A DNA stretch of 64,000 nucleotides from Planctomycetota bacterium (GCA_024226535.1 JAAELP010000021.1:1-64000), one strand, 5' to 3'; counted from the stretch's first letter, positions 43,677-52,792 are shown. Numbers and translations: made by a program. The notes: generated by a model not told the origin, from the letters alone.

Positions 43677-44966
43677 ATGCAAACGGCAACGGAAGACTTG
43701 ATCGGTAGAGGCAATCGCGACGGCGCGAGGATGTTCCGCGAGTGGTTCGCGGAGCTGTCGGAGACGGCCGAGAACGACCGGCAGGCTGCCTACGTGTTCG
43801 TGATGGGGAGCCTGAACGAGATCCTCAAGACGTTCGACCTGCCGGTGGTCTTCCCCGAGATCAACTCGCTCCAGACGGCGATCCGCCGCGTGGCCCACGA
43901 GTTCCTCGACGAGGCGGAGGACTACGGCTACTCGCCGGACATCTGCGGGTACGTGAAGGCGGACGTGGCCGTGCAACTGCGCCACGGTGATCACCCGATG
44001 GGGCGGATACCGAAGCCCGGCATCGCCGTGCTCACCAACGCCTGCAACACCTACATCAAGTGGGCGGAGATCTGGGAGCGCATGTACGACATGCCGATCG
44101 TCACGATCGACGTCCCGGGCAGCCGAGAGGCGACCGGTCAGCCGTGGCCGGGCGATCGCGATTTCGAGGCGGACCGACGATACGTCGAGGCCCAGCTCCG
44201 CGAGCTGATCACGACGTGCGAGGAGTTCACCGGCAAGAAGTTCGACATCGACAAGTTCCGCGAGGTGCTCGGCTACGCCAACGTGATGAGCGTCGGATGG
44301 AAGAAGATCATCGAGGCCAACCGGAGCCGTCCGGCCGTCTTCAACTCGCTCACGGACGGCGCGATCTTCCTGGGCGTCGCCAACGGCTTCCGCGGGACCA
44401 GGGCGGGGGCCGAGTACTTCGACGCCCTCGTCGAGGAGATGGAGCACAAGGTCGCGCACGGCATCGGGACGATGACCGACGAGGAGTACCGGCTCGTCTT
44501 CGTGGGCGTTCCCTGCTACCCGATCTTCCGCCGATTCAACGAGCTCTTCACCGAGTGGGGCGGCACCTTCGTGAACTCGACCTACCTCTGGTTCGCCTCC
44601 GGCGGCACCAACCTGGGCTACGAGTACGACCTCGATCGGCCGATCGAGAGCCTCGCGGAGGGTCTGCTCATCAGCGTGCGCGACGCCGGAGACAGCATGT
44701 TCCACCAGCATCAGGTGCTCAAGACGATGATCGAGGAGTACCAGATCGACGGCGTCGTCTATCACCCCATCAAGAGCTGTCGCACCGTTTCGACGGGCCT
44801 CGCCGATTCGCGGCGGGCGCTGGCGCGGGAGACCGACGTGCCCAGCCTCTTCATCGAGTCGGACATGATGGACCGGCGTGTCGTATCGGAAGCGCAGATG
44901 AAGAACCGGATCGACGCGTTCTTCGAAGGTCTGGCGTCGCGACGGCAGCTTGCCCGTAGCACATAG
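43677..44966 (+). CDS. bzdO: Benzoyl-CoA reductase subunit, BcrB/BzdO type
   Basis: This 429-residue protein is the second catalytic subunit. Motifs are VFPEINSLQTAIRRVAHEFL, LTNACNTYIKWAEIWE, VGVPCYPIFRRFNELF and YHPIKSCRTVSTGLAD. The subunit pair binds benzoyl-CoA and the 4Fe-4S clusters that receive single low-potential electrons from the ATPase pair for Birch-like reduction of the ring to cyclohexa-1,5-diene-1-carbonyl-CoA. It is oxygen-sensitive in all studied cases. The ATPase gene follows after 13 bases. Confidence 0.92.
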   Translation: MQTATEDLIGRGNRDGARMFREWFAELSETAENDRQAAYVFVMGSLNEILKTFDLPVVFPEINSLQTAIRRVAHEFLDEAEDYGYSPDICGYVKADVAVQLRHGDHPMGRIPKPGIAVLTNACNTYIKWAEIWERMYDMPIVTIDVPGSREATGQPWPGDRDFEADRRYVEAQLRELITTCEEFTGKKFDIDKFREVLGYANVMSVGWKKIIEANRSRPAVFNSLTDGAIFLGVANGFRGTRAGAEYFDALVEEMEHKVAHGIGTMTDEEYRLVFVGVPCYPIFRRFNELFTEWGGTFVNSTYLWFASGGTNLGYEYDLDRPIESLAEGLLISVRDAGDSMFHQHQVLKTMIEEYQIDGVVYHPIKSCRTVSTGLADSRRALARETDVPSLFIESDMMDRRVVSEAQMKNRIDAFFEGLASRRQLARST

Positions 44967-44979
44967 AGTGAGGTGACCG

Positions 44980-45798
44980 ATGGCCTATGCCGGAGGCGTC
45001 GACGTCGGATCGACGCAAACCAAAGCCGTGATCATCAACGAAGATCAGGAGATCGTGGCCCGCGTTCTAAGGGAAACGGGGGCGAACGTCGTCCACGCCG
45101 CGGAACAGTCGTTCGCCGACGCGCTCGATCGATCCGGGATCAAGGACGACGAGGTCGAATACATCATCGGGACCGGCTACGGGCGCTATCGCGTGACATT
45201 CGGGAACGCCCAGGTCACCGAGATCAGCTGCCACGGTCGCGGGGCGGTGCACATGTTCCCGGCCACCCGAACCGTCGTCGACATGGGCGGACAGGACACG
45301 AAGGCGATCCGGATCGGTGACACCGGGGAGATCGTCGACTTCTGCATGAACGACAAATGCGCAGCCGGCACCGGGCGATTCCTCGGAGCCGCGGCCGCCG
45401 CCCTCGATCTTCCCCTCGACGAACTCGGCCCCACGGCGCTCCGGAGCGACCGGCCGGTCCGCATCAGCACGACCTGCACGGTCTTCGCCGAGTCGGAAGT
45501 GCTCTCGTGGCTGGGCAAGGGCAAGAAGCTCGAGGACATCCTGTGGGGCGTGCACCAGTCGATCGCGTCGCGTTCCTGCGGCCTCATGCGTCGTGTAGGC
45601 CTCGAAGAGCAGATCACGTTCACCGGCGGCGTGACACGGAACGTCGCCATGGTGAAGGCGCTCGAGGAGAAGATTGGCACCACGTTCAACGTCAGCGACG
45701 ACTCGCACTTCATGGGGGCGATCGGCGCCGCCCTCTTCGCCTTGGATCAGATTCGAGCCAGCCGCCATCCACGCGAGCCCGCGGAGGCCAAGACATGA
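44980..45798 (+). CDS. bzdQ: Benzoyl-CoA reductase ATPase subunit, BcrD/BzdQ type
   Basis: This 272-residue ASKHA ATPase has [32 protein letters not shown] and the cluster cysteines in [15 protein letters not shown] and [15 protein letters not shown]. It pairs with the following ATPase as a heterodimer holding one 4Fe-4S cluster. It is the more canonical member of the pair, with an intact GGQDTK. GAGGTGA lies upstream of the ATG as a ribosome site. The stop overlaps the next ATPase (ATGA). Confidence 0.9.
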   Translation: MAYAGGVDVGSTQTKAVIINEDQEIVARVLRETGANVVHAAEQSFADALDRSGIKDDEVEYIIGTGYGRYRVTFGNAQVTEISCHGRGAVHMFPATRTVVDMGGQDTKAIRIGDTGEIVDFCMNDKCAAGTGRFLGAAAAALDLPLDELGPTALRSDRPVRISTTCTVFAESEVLSWLGKGKKLEDILWGVHQSIASRSCGLMRRVGLEEQITFTGGVTRNVAMVKALEEKIGTTFNVSDDSHFMGAIGAALFALDQIRASRHPREPAEAKT

Positions 45799-46622
45799 CG
45801 ATCACCGCCGGAATCGACGTTGGTTCGACCTACACCAAGGCCGTCATCATCAACGACGGTCGCGAGATCCTCGGTCAGCGGATGCGGCCGACGGGATTCA
45901 AGCTCGAAGAGGCCTCACGGGGCACGTTCGACGGCGCCCTGGACGACGCCGGCCTCTCGGCAGACGATGTCGAGTACCTCATCGCCACCGGTAGCGGTCG
46001 GCACCAGGTCGCTTTCAAGGACGTCCACGTCACCGATCTGACCGCGAGCGCGCGGGGAGCCGCCTTCCTCTTCCCCGGCACACGCACCGTGCTCGACGTG
46101 GGCGGGCAGACCATGAAAGCCAGCCGGCTCGACGAGACGGCGAAGGTCAAGTCCTTTCGCCTCAACGACAAGTGCGCCGCCGGCACCGGCGCGTTTCTCG
46201 AGAAGACGGCCCGCTACATGGGCTTCACCACCAAGGAGATCGGCCCGCTCATGGCGACGAGCAAGGAGTCGGTGCCGATCTCCGGCGTGTGCGCGGTCTT
46301 CGCCGAGTCCGAGGTCATCAACCACCTCTCGCTCGGCACGCCGCCGTCGGACATCATGCAGGGCGCGATCGAGTCGCTGGTCGGCCGCTCGGTCCAGTTG
46401 ATCAAGCGCGTGAAGGCCCAGCCCGAGTTCACGCTGATCGGCGGCATCCTGCGTTTCGACACGATGGCGGACGCGGTCCGCGAGCAACTGAAGGCGGAGG
46501 TCAACGTACCCGAACCGGAGATGGTCCAGTTCGTCGCGGCCCTCGGCGCGGCGATCCTCGGACAGATCCGACTGCGGAAGCTGCGGCAGCAGCCGGTGGT
46601 GCCTACGGGCGGGGCCCGGTGA
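45795..46622 (+). CDS. bzdP: Benzoyl-CoA reductase ATPase subunit, BcrA/BzdP type
   Basis: This 275-residue partner ATPase has [18 protein letters not shown], the cluster cysteines in [17 protein letters not shown] and [16 protein letters not shown], and [16 protein letters not shown] in place of the usual GGQDTK. The Asp-to-Thr change lies in the phosphate 2 loop. Whether this is normal for one subunit of the heterodimer or specific to this lineage needs an alignment. The ATG at 45795 is used; upstream codons in this frame lie inside the previous gene. It overlaps the next small gene by 4 bases (GTGA). Confidence 0.9.
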   Translation: MTITAGIDVGSTYTKAVIINDGREILGQRMRPTGFKLEEASRGTFDGALDDAGLSADDVEYLIATGSGRHQVAFKDVHVTDLTASARGAAFLFPGTRTVLDVGGQTMKASRLDETAKVKSFRLNDKCAAGTGAFLEKTARYMGFTTKEIGPLMATSKESVPISGVCAVFAESEVINHLSLGTPPSDIMQGAIESLVGRSVQLIKRVKAQPEFTLIGGILRFDTMADAVREQLKAEVNVPEPEMVQFVAALGAAILGQIRLRKLRQQPVVPTGGAR

Positions 46623-46996
46623 CGCGCGAGGAGACGATCGTGGCCGCGGATATCAGAGTGCATCCTCCGTCGGAGCCGGAGCGGGGCCCGCGTGAGGACG
46701 GGGAGTTCTCCGTCCGGACCGACCCCGCGCTGCTCGCGCAGGGCTGGACGCGTCGAAACCTCGCGGACCCGGCCCGAGCCGAGGAGACGATCGAGCTGTA
46801 TCGCTCGCTGGGCTTCGAGGTGAAGGTGGTGCAGCTCACGCCGGCGGACTTCGGCCCCTCGTGCGACGACTGCGCGCCCCTCGTCTGTCGCTCGTATGTT
46901 CTGATCTACACCCGAAAACCCGATGACGCCGCCGATCGCGCCCGTGGCGGGCGTCGCGAAGGAGAATCCCATGGAAGCGACGCGATGCCTGCGTGA
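46619..46996 (+). CDS. Small cysteine-containing protein of aromatic-degradation clusters
   Basis: This protein of about 125 residues starts with GTG at 46619, overlapping the ATPase stop; a second GTG at 46640 is possible. The core GWTRRNLADPARAEETIELY, followed by RSLGFEVKVVQL and a Cys cluster CDDCAPLVCRSYVLIYTRK, is a pattern I recognise from small uncharacterised proteins in acyl-CoA and aromatic clusters. The three cysteines could bind metal or a cluster. The last 26 bases overlap the hemerythrin gene. The C-terminal 20 residues past YTRK look unconserved. The function is unknown; position suggests a role in reductase assembly or protection. Confidence 0.65.
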   Translation: MTREETIVAADIRVHPPSEPERGPREDGEFSVRTDPALLAQGWTRRNLADPARAEETIELYRSLGFEVKVVQLTPADFGPSCDDCAPLVCRSYVLIYTRKPDDAADRARGGRREGESHGSDAMPA

Positions 46997-47534
46997 AGAG
47001 CACCAGGTCATCCTGAGAGTGCTCGGTTGCTTCGAGATCGCCCTCCGCGAGGCGAGAGAGGCCGACGCCGTGGACCTGGCGACGTTCGAGAAGTTCGTCG
47101 AGTTCTTCCGCGGCTTCGCCGATCGCTGCCACCACTGCAAGGAGGAGGACCGCCTCTTCCCGGTGCTCGTCTCCGCCGGCATTCCGAAAGAGGGCGGGCC
47201 GATCGGCTGCATGCTCGCCGAGCACGAGCAGGCCCGCGCGTACGTGGCCTCGATCGCCGAGCGGCTCGAGCCGGCCGCGGGGGGCGACGCGGCGGCGATC
47301 CAGTTCGTCCTGGACCAGGGCGAGCTGTACCTCGACCTGCTCCGCGCTCACATCGCCAAGGAGGACAACATCCTGTTCAACATGGCCGACGGCGTGCTCG
47401 ACGGCCCCGCGGTCGAGGGCCTCGCGCGGGCCTACGGCGAGGAGCAGGCGGCACCGGAGTACTGCCGGAACCTCGAGCGCTGTCGCGCCGTGGCCGGCGA
47501 ACTGGCCGACCGGTACGGGGTCGGGGCGCCGTAA
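46971..47534 (+). CDS. Hemerythrin-domain protein
   Basis: This 187-residue helical protein has a hemerythrin HHE pattern: EEHQVILRVL, DRCHHCKEEDRLFPVL, LAEHEQARAYV and LLRAHIAKEDNILFNMA supply the His and acidic residues for a di-iron site. The ATG at 46971 is favoured over 46923 because AAGGAG ends 6 bases before it and MEATRCLREEH starts the domain directly. As the last gene of the benzoyl-CoA operon it may bind oxygen or NO and shield the oxygen-sensitive reductase, or serve iron-sulfur repair. The protective role is inference from position. Confidence 0.87.
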   Translation: MEATRCLREEHQVILRVLGCFEIALREAREADAVDLATFEKFVEFFRGFADRCHHCKEEDRLFPVLVSAGIPKEGGPIGCMLAEHEQARAYVASIAERLEPAAGGDAAAIQFVLDQGELYLDLLRAHIAKEDNILFNMADGVLDGPAVEGLARAYGEEQAAPEYCRNLERCRAVAGELADRYGVGAP

Positions 47535-47619
47535 CCGAATCGGGGCAACCGGCGTTTGTTTGAACGACGTGTCCCGGCCGTGAACCGGTTCGTCGAGGCG
47601 CTCGTCGTATGCGATCGTG

Positions 47620-47911
47620 TCGGCCCGAAGCCGGGGACGGGCGCCGGTCCCGGTTATGAGCTCGTGCCGATCAGAGACCTCGGCCTCGCCGCTCGCGAGT
47701 TGCCAAACCCCGCGGGAAGCCGCGTAGAAAGCGACAACGCCGCCGAGGTCTCTCGGCGGCGTCGTTCGTGGACCGTGGGGCCAGATGCGTTTGCAACCGA
47801 CCGGGTAATAGAGCGGGCGCAACCCTCTTACAAACGGCCTCGAAGGGCGCGCAGAGACACATGGGCCGGCTCGATCTCTCGCAAGCTGCAAACACTGACT
47901 CGCTGGTTATG
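47620..47911 (+). repeat. Dispersed 292-bp non-coding repeat, copy 1
   Basis: This segment matches 53128-53420 in the same orientation over its full length (292 against 293 bases), with conserved blocks such as GGCCCGAAG, GACGGGCGCCG, GATCAGAGACC, AGAGCGGGCGCAAC, CTCTTACAAACGG and AAACACTGACT. Overall identity is roughly three quarters by eye. The best conserved part is a hairpin (47737-47762). No reading frame is shared between the copies, which argues for an RNA or DNA element, not a gene. The nature is unknown: possibly a small RNA, a terminator-bearing repeat or a non-autonomous mobile sequence. Confidence 0.75.
47737..47762. terminator. Strong hairpin inside repeat copy 1
   Basis: An 11-bp perfect stem, ACGCCGCCGAG / CTCGGCGGCGT, with a GTCT loop. 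No T-run follows on the plus strand. It is the most conserved part of the two repeats and may act as a terminator or RNA structural core. Confidence 0.5.
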
Positions 47912-48123
47912 GACGGAGGCGAGCGTCTTGACGGAGATGAACATGAGACTGTCGGGCTGCGCTGGAATCATGACGGCTCGGTCTTTCTCGCCCGTTCTCC
48001 GCCGCAGGCATGTCGTTTGGGCTTTTGATGTTGTGGGGGGGGAAGCGATACATTGGCACTCGAATGTCCCGGCGGTGAAGCCGGGCGAAGGTCAAATGGG
48101 GAATGTCGGCTGAGGTTTGACAG

Positions 48124-49170
48124 ATGAATCCCAGGGCTCTTTTCTCCCGAAGGCTTGTCTTCGTACTGCCATCGCTACTGTTGGCAGCATGTAAGACACC
48201 TCAACCTGACGCAAAGGTGAGCCCCCCAACAACTGACGGTGCATCTACCCCGTCATCTGCGACACCTGCACCTCCAATCAACCCCTCACTGGGTGATACC
48301 TGGATACGCCCGGCTGATGGGATGGTCATGGTCTACGTTCCGGCTGGTCAGTTCGAAATGGGCTATGGCGATGCCCAGCTGGAAGAGATCCTCCGTATGT
48401 GCGGCGATGATTCGCGGGAGTGGTACGAAGTCGAGTATTCCGCGCATACCGTGGCTCTGGATGCTTTCTGGATCGACCAAACCGAGGTCACCAACGCGCA
48501 GTTCTGTGAATTCCTGAACAAGCATGGCAACCAGCGTGAAGAGGGAATCAGTTGGCTGGAGCCGGGGGCAGGTCATAGGGGGATGGTGTATGGCCTGATC
48601 GATGAGATTGACGGGGTGTTCACTCCCAGAACCGGCTACGAGGACCACCCGGTGATAGAGGTGTCCTGGTATGGAGCAGCGGCCTACAGCGCCTGGGTCA
48701 ATGGTCGGCTGCCTGCGGAGGCGGAGTGGGAGTACGCCGCCCGCGGTCCGGACGGTTCGCTCTATCCCTGGGGGAATACTTTCGACGGTGAACTGGTGAA
48801 TTACCGCGATGCCGGTTTCAACTTCACGTCCAGGGGTTTCGAGAGAGATACCGCTTACAACGATGGACACGCGAGTTGGGCGCCGGTAGGAAGCTACCCG
48901 GACGGGGCGAGTTGGTGTGGCGCGCTTGATATGGCCGGTAATGTCTGGGAGTGGGTAAACGACTGGTATGACCGCGAGTATTACGCACGTTCGCCGGTGG
49001 AGAATCCGCAGGGACCGCTTACAGGGACCATCCGCATTGGTAGAGGTGGATCGTGGTATGACCCGAGATGGCGCATGTGCTCAGGTGAACGAAAGGGGCT
49101 TACTCCTTCGTCCTATCGCATGCACTGGATTGGATTTCGGTGTGTCGTTCCAATTGACGTGATCCCCTGA
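48124..49170 (+). CDS. Formylglycine-generating-enzyme-like lipoprotein, probably not catalytic
   Basis: This 348-residue protein has a lipoprotein signal (LPSLLLAACKT, Cys at residue 23), a Pro/Ser/Thr-rich linker and then an FGE/SUMF1 domain: PAGQFEMGYGDAQ, DQTEVTNAQFCEFL, GRLPAEAEWEYAARG, DMAGNVWEWVNDWYD and RIGRGGSWYDPRWRM. In true FGE two cysteines follow RGGS; here the first position is Asp and the only Cys is one place off (RWRMCSGER), so the copper-binding pair is lost. It may be a ligand-binding relative. Codon use is clearly less GC-rich than that of the neighbours. The next genes, on the other strand, encode a phosphatase and a sulfatase. Confidence 0.8.
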   Translation: MNPRALFSRRLVFVLPSLLLAACKTPQPDAKVSPPTTDGASTPSSATPAPPINPSLGDTWIRPADGMVMVYVPAGQFEMGYGDAQLEEILRMCGDDSREWYEVEYSAHTVALDAFWIDQTEVTNAQFCEFLNKHGNQREEGISWLEPGAGHRGMVYGLIDEIDGVFTPRTGYEDHPVIEVSWYGAAAYSAWVNGRLPAEAEWEYAARGPDGSLYPWGNTFDGELVNYRDAGFNFTSRGFERDTAYNDGHASWAPVGSYPDGASWCGALDMAGNVWEWVNDWYDREYYARSPVENPQGPLTGTIRIGRGGSWYDPRWRMCSGERKGLTPSSYRMHWIGFRCVVPIDVIP

Positions 49171-49174
49171 AACC

Positions 49175-49211
49175 GGTCCAGTCCCGGAGCAGATAGACTC
49201 CGATCTGGACC
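49175..49211. terminator. Possible shared hairpin between convergent genes
   Basis: GGTCCAG (49175-49181) pairs with CTGGACC (49205-49211), and GGAG/CTCC pair inside the loop. It lies in the gap between the convergent lipoprotein and phosphatase genes and could stop transcripts from either side. No T-run is present. Confidence 0.35.
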
Positions 49212-49386
49212 ATGGATGGAGGTCAGGTCAAGTACCACGTGGACGTCCACGCGTGTTGGTCGAACTGCCGACCTCGACTGGACAAGCAATCGCGACGTCG
49301 AAGCGCCTTGGCTCGACTCCGTATCGGCGTGCGCGCCGGCGACCGAATCCGTGTCCCAGCGGGTCGGACGGCGTCGAGAGAGCGCT

Positions 49387-51153
49387 TCAGCGCCCGTCTC
49401 GGTGCAACACTTCCTCGAGCAGCTCACCGCGAGAGCCGGAGGGCGAGTTGATGCCGAGATACGCGGAGAGCGTCGGCGCGATGTCGTAGGGGGTCACCGG
49501 TCGGGCGATTCGTGCGGGGCCGACGCCATGGCCGGCGAAGATGACAGGCACGTGCGTGTCGTAGCGCCATGGCGAGCCGTGCGTGGCGGCGACGCTCAAG
49601 CCGTCGAAATCCCTGATGAACACGTGTGGAGCGAAGACGACGTAGATGTCGCCGGAGCGATCGGGGTCATGATTCCGCAGCACGGCGCGGATCTTCCACA
49701 CGTCGGGCAGATCGCCGCCGAGGAGCGCCCGACTGCTCACGGCGAGATCGATCCCCGGGAAGCTCATCAGTTCCGCGGCGACAGCACGCTCCACCTCTCC
49801 CTGGTCGAGGCCGCGCTCTCGAATGACGTCGCGATCGAGGTAGAGATACGGATGGAAGTACGTCTCGATGAGCTCCTCGCCGATTCCGAACCTGGCCTTC
49901 AGGGCCTCGAAGGCCGGATCACGGTCGATCGCCTCGGGATCGAAATAGTCGCACTGGATCCCGAGCTCGTTGAGGTACCCCGGCGCCTCCGGGCTCCCGT
50001 GATCGGCCGAGAGGACGATGAGCGTACGGTCGAGCCCGACCTGCTCGTCGATGAACCGGAAGAGTTCGGCGAACGTCCGGTCAAGACGTCGCTGATTCTC
50101 CTCGGCTTCGAGGCTCGACGGCCCGAACAGGTGATTGATGTAGTCGGTCGCCGAGAAGCTGATGGCCAGGTAGTCCGTGACGTCGTCCTGTCCCAGCCCC
50201 TCGTGTTCGAGAAGCGCCTTGGCGAAATCGAGCGTCAGCTCGTCACCGGCCGGGCTGAGGGTGAGGAAGGTCGTGAGGTACTTGCCGTCGCCCGGACCGT
50301 AGGAGTGAGGGAACGTGCGTCCCCATCCGGGGAAGTCGGTCTCCCATGAACGGTCATCCGCGTCGCCGAAAAGATACTCCTCCACGTCTCCGACGAGCGT
50401 CCACTCGGTGTCTGCGTACCGTTGCGGGTGCTGCGCCGCGTTCCAGACCTCGACCCACTCGGGATAGCGGTCGGCGTAGTAGTCGCTCGTCACGAACGTC
50501 CCGGTCGCCTTGGAGAACCAGTAGGCCGTACCCGCGTGGCCCGCCATCGACACGGCACCGCGGTCCTTCACCGACACGCCGAAGACCTTCGCCCTGCCGG
50601 CGCTGAAGCTGGCCAGCTCGTCGCCGAACGTCGAGACGCGAATCGCCCGCGGGGAGCGTCCTTCACTGCGCGCCGCGCGCTGTGTCGGGTCGATCTCCTG
50701 CGACGCGTCGACCCCGCCGCCGGCGGTCAAGAGCGTGTGCTCCGGATCCTCGATGTTGTACCGGAGGGCACCGGTCTCGCGGTCGAACCAGACGTTCGCG
50801 ATCATCCCGTGGTCGGCCGGGTAGGCTCCGGTGGCCAGCGAAGCATGGCCAACGATGGTCTCGGTGTTGGCATGCTGGTAGTTGGCGTTGATGTACCGCG
50901 TTCCCTCCTCGAGAAGATAGCGCCAGCCGCCTTCGCCGTAATGGCGGGCGAACCGCTGCGGCATGTCCGCCCGCAGAGCGTCCACCGTGATCTGCAGCAC
51001 GAGACGGGGCGGCTCGGAGTCGGCCGCAGCGCTCGACGACGCTGGGGTCGCCAGCCACGCCACGGCGGCGGCCAGGGCCAGGGGAAGCAAGCGCGAACAT
51101 ATGTCGTCAATCGGCCGGTTCACGGGTACTCTCTCCCGAGTCGCGATCATCAC
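49387..51153 (-). CDS. Secreted alkaline phosphatase, PafA type
   Basis: This 588-residue protein has a signal peptide (LLPLALAAAVAWLATPASSS). The alkaline-phosphatase superfamily core is clear: VLQITVDALRADMPQRF (metal Asp), QHANTETIVGHASLATG with the nucleophile Thr, GVSVKDRGAVSMAGH with the Lys-Asp-Arg typical of PafA, SFSATDYINHLFGP and VLSADHGSPEAPG for the metal sites, and AATHGSPWRYDTHVPVIF near the end. PafA hydrolyses phosphate monoesters in the periplasm and lacks the Pho box-type zinc/magnesium site. It is on the minus strand, 52 bases after the sulfatase stop, probably as one unit. Confidence 0.88.
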   Translation of the reverse strand: MMIATRERVPVNRPIDDICSRLLPLALAAAVAWLATPASSSAAADSEPPRLVLQITVDALRADMPQRFARHYGEGGWRYLLEEGTRYINANYQHANTETIVGHASLATGAYPADHGMIANVWFDRETGALRYNIEDPEHTLLTAGGGVDASQEIDPTQRAARSEGRSPRAIRVSTFGDELASFSAGRAKVFGVSVKDRGAVSMAGHAGTAYWFSKATGTFVTSDYYADRYPEWVEVWNAAQHPQRYADTEWTLVGDVEEYLFGDADDRSWETDFPGWGRTFPHSYGPGDGKYLTTFLTLSPAGDELTLDFAKALLEHEGLGQDDVTDYLAISFSATDYINHLFGPSSLEAEENQRRLDRTFAELFRFIDEQVGLDRTLIVLSADHGSPEAPGYLNELGIQCDYFDPEAIDRDPAFEALKARFGIGEELIETYFHPYLYLDRDVIRERGLDQGEVERAVAAELMSFPGIDLAVSSRALLGGDLPDVWKIRAVLRNHDPDRSGDIYVVFAPHVFIRDFDGLSVAATHGSPWRYDTHVPVIFAGHGVGPARIARPVTPYDIAPTLSAYLGINSPSGSRGELLEEVLHRDGR

Positions 51154-51205
51154 GAATCTGACGTGCTCGCGGCTCCGAACGTCGGCGGCGCAAGTGCTTG
51201 ATGGA

Positions 51206-52792
51206 TCATTTGCCGCTCGCGGCGTTCTGGATCTGCTCCTGAATCTTCAGCAAGTTGAATGAGCCCGGCGTCTGGCTGGGGGGATACTCATTCAGTGTCT
51301 TGAAGAACCTGCCCGCGAGTTGCTGCATCGGAACAATCACATACGGACGATCAAGGCACCAGTCGTTGTACGTGTTCGCATCGATCGAGGCCTTCTCAAA
51401 CGGGTCACGCCGCAGGTTGAAGAGCTTCGGAATGCGCAGTTCTGTGAAGGGTTCACGCCAGATTTCAAATGCATCAGCGCGATTCTCCAGGAACACAGCC
51501 TTCCAGTCGCCGAGTCGAATGGCCACCACCTGGCCGTCGTCGTTGACGTAGAAGAACTCCTTGCGGGGTGATGCCTGGATGTTCTTGCTGGAGGTTCTGT
51601 AGGTGTCACCCTTCGCGAAGTACTCGTTCATGTCGTACCCGTCGAGGTGCTGACGGTAGTTTCGACTGATGGCGCGGTAACCGTCGAGCAAATCCTCTTT
51701 CAGATCGTCCTTGCCGGCAGCGGCTGCGAACGTGACCATCCAGTCCTCATGCGCGACCAGACCGTTCAGCGTGATACCTGCGGGCCAGTGACCGGGCCAG
51801 CGGGCAAACGCGGGCACGCGATACGCACCCTCCCAGTTGCTGTTCTTCTCTTTGCGGAACGGCGTGTAGCCGGCATCCGGCCAGGTGTTGAAGTGCGGGC
51901 CGTTGTCGGTCGAGTACATGACGATCGTGTTGTCGGCGACTCCCAGTTCATCGAGCAGGTCGAGCAACTGACCCACGTGCATGTCATGTTCCATCATGCC
52001 ATCGTGATACTCATCGCCATGCGGGGCTGAGATTCCCTCGATCTCATCCTTCAGATACGTACGGAAGTGCATGCGCGTCCCGTTCCACCAGCAGAACCAT
52101 GGTTCGCCGGAAGCGTCCATCCGCTTGATGAAGGACTTCGCTGCGGCGACGGTTTCATCATCAATCGTCTCCATGCGCTTCTTCGTGAGCTGGCCGGTGT
52201 CCTCCACCTTGTGCATGCCGCTGGCGCTCATGCTCGACTTGATCACACCGCGCGGGCCGTACGTTTCGAAGAACGTCTTGCCGCTGGGCATGACGTAGTC
52301 GGTCGGGTAGTCCCGGTTTTCTGGCTCTTCCGACGCATTGAGGTGGTACAGCGGGCCGAGGAACTCATCGAAACCGTGGTTCGTGGGCAAGTGCTCATCG
52401 CGGTCGCCGAAGTGGTTCTTGCCGAACTGGCCGGTGTGGTATCCCTGCTCCTTGAGGACGGCGGCGATGGTGATGTCCTGCTCCTGCCAGCCCTCGGCGG
52501 CGCCGGGGAGGCCGACCTTCGTCATGCCGGTTCGCAGGGGAATGGTCCCGCCGATGAAAGCGGCGCGGCCCGCAGTGCACGACTGCTGCGCGTAGTAGTC
52601 AGTAAACGAAAGACCTTCTTTGGCGATGCGATCGATGCTTGGCGTGTGGTAGGCCATCATGCCGCGGTTGTTGTGACTGATGTTCCACGTGCCGATGTCA
52701 TCGCCCCAGATCACCAGGATGTTCGGCTTGTCCTGCGCCGCCACGGGCGAGCCGAGCACGGCCGTTAGCAATGCGGCAACGAGCGTCTTCAT
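51206..52792 (-). CDS. Secreted arylsulfatase, Cys type
   Basis: This 528-residue protein has a signal peptide (LVAALLTAVLGSPVAAQ). It begins with NILVIWGDDIGTWNISHNNR and has the sulfatase signature QQSCTAGRAAFIGGTIPLRT, where the Cys is converted to formylglycine, plus GYHTGQFGKNHFGD, MYSTDNGPHFNTWPD and GLVAHEDWMVTFAAAAG. Closest by style to arylsulfatases of the 'CTAGRAAFI' group, common in planctomycetes, which carry many sulfatases for algal polysaccharides. It needs an active formylglycine-generating enzyme; the FGE-like lipoprotein nearby seems to lack the required cysteines. Base composition is a little lower in GC than in the aromatic locus. Confidence 0.9.
   Translation of the reverse strand: MKTLVAALLTAVLGSPVAAQDKPNILVIWGDDIGTWNISHNNRGMMAYHTPSIDRIAKEGLSFTDYYAQQSCTAGRAAFIGGTIPLRTGMTKVGLPGAAEGWQEQDITIAAVLKEQGYHTGQFGKNHFGDRDEHLPTNHGFDEFLGPLYHLNASEEPENRDYPTDYVMPSGKTFFETYGPRGVIKSSMSASGMHKVEDTGQLTKKRMETIDDETVAAAKSFIKRMDASGEPWFCWWNGTRMHFRTYLKDEIEGISAPHGDEYHDGMMEHDMHVGQLLDLLDELGVADNTIVMYSTDNGPHFNTWPDAGYTPFRKEKNSNWEGAYRVPAFARWPGHWPAGITLNGLVAHEDWMVTFAAAAGKDDLKEDLLDGYRAISRNYRQHLDGYDMNEYFAKGDTYRTSSKNIQASPRKEFFYVNDDGQVVAIRLGDWKAVFLENRADAFEIWREPFTELRIPKLFNLRRDPFEKASIDANTYNDWCLDRPYVIVPMQQLAGRFFKTLNEYPPSQTPGSFNLLKIQEQIQNAASGK

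Larger units (their letters stand above)
47535..48123. other. Long intergenic region after the aromatic operon, containing repeat copy 1
   Basis: No gene is supported in these 589 bases. An open frame of 185 codons (47556-48113) covers the repeat and reads as low-complexity Arg/Pro-rich protein; its frame is not kept in the second repeat copy, so I reject it. The main content is the 292-bp repeat at 47620-47911 with its hairpin. AT content rises toward 48124, where the sulfatase-related block begins. Confidence 0.6.

Noticed and set aside
47556-48113. A 185-codon open frame on the plus strand after the hemerythrin gene
   Set aside because: It lies over a non-coding repeat; the frame is not kept in the second repeat copy and the translation is Arg/Pro-rich without family features.
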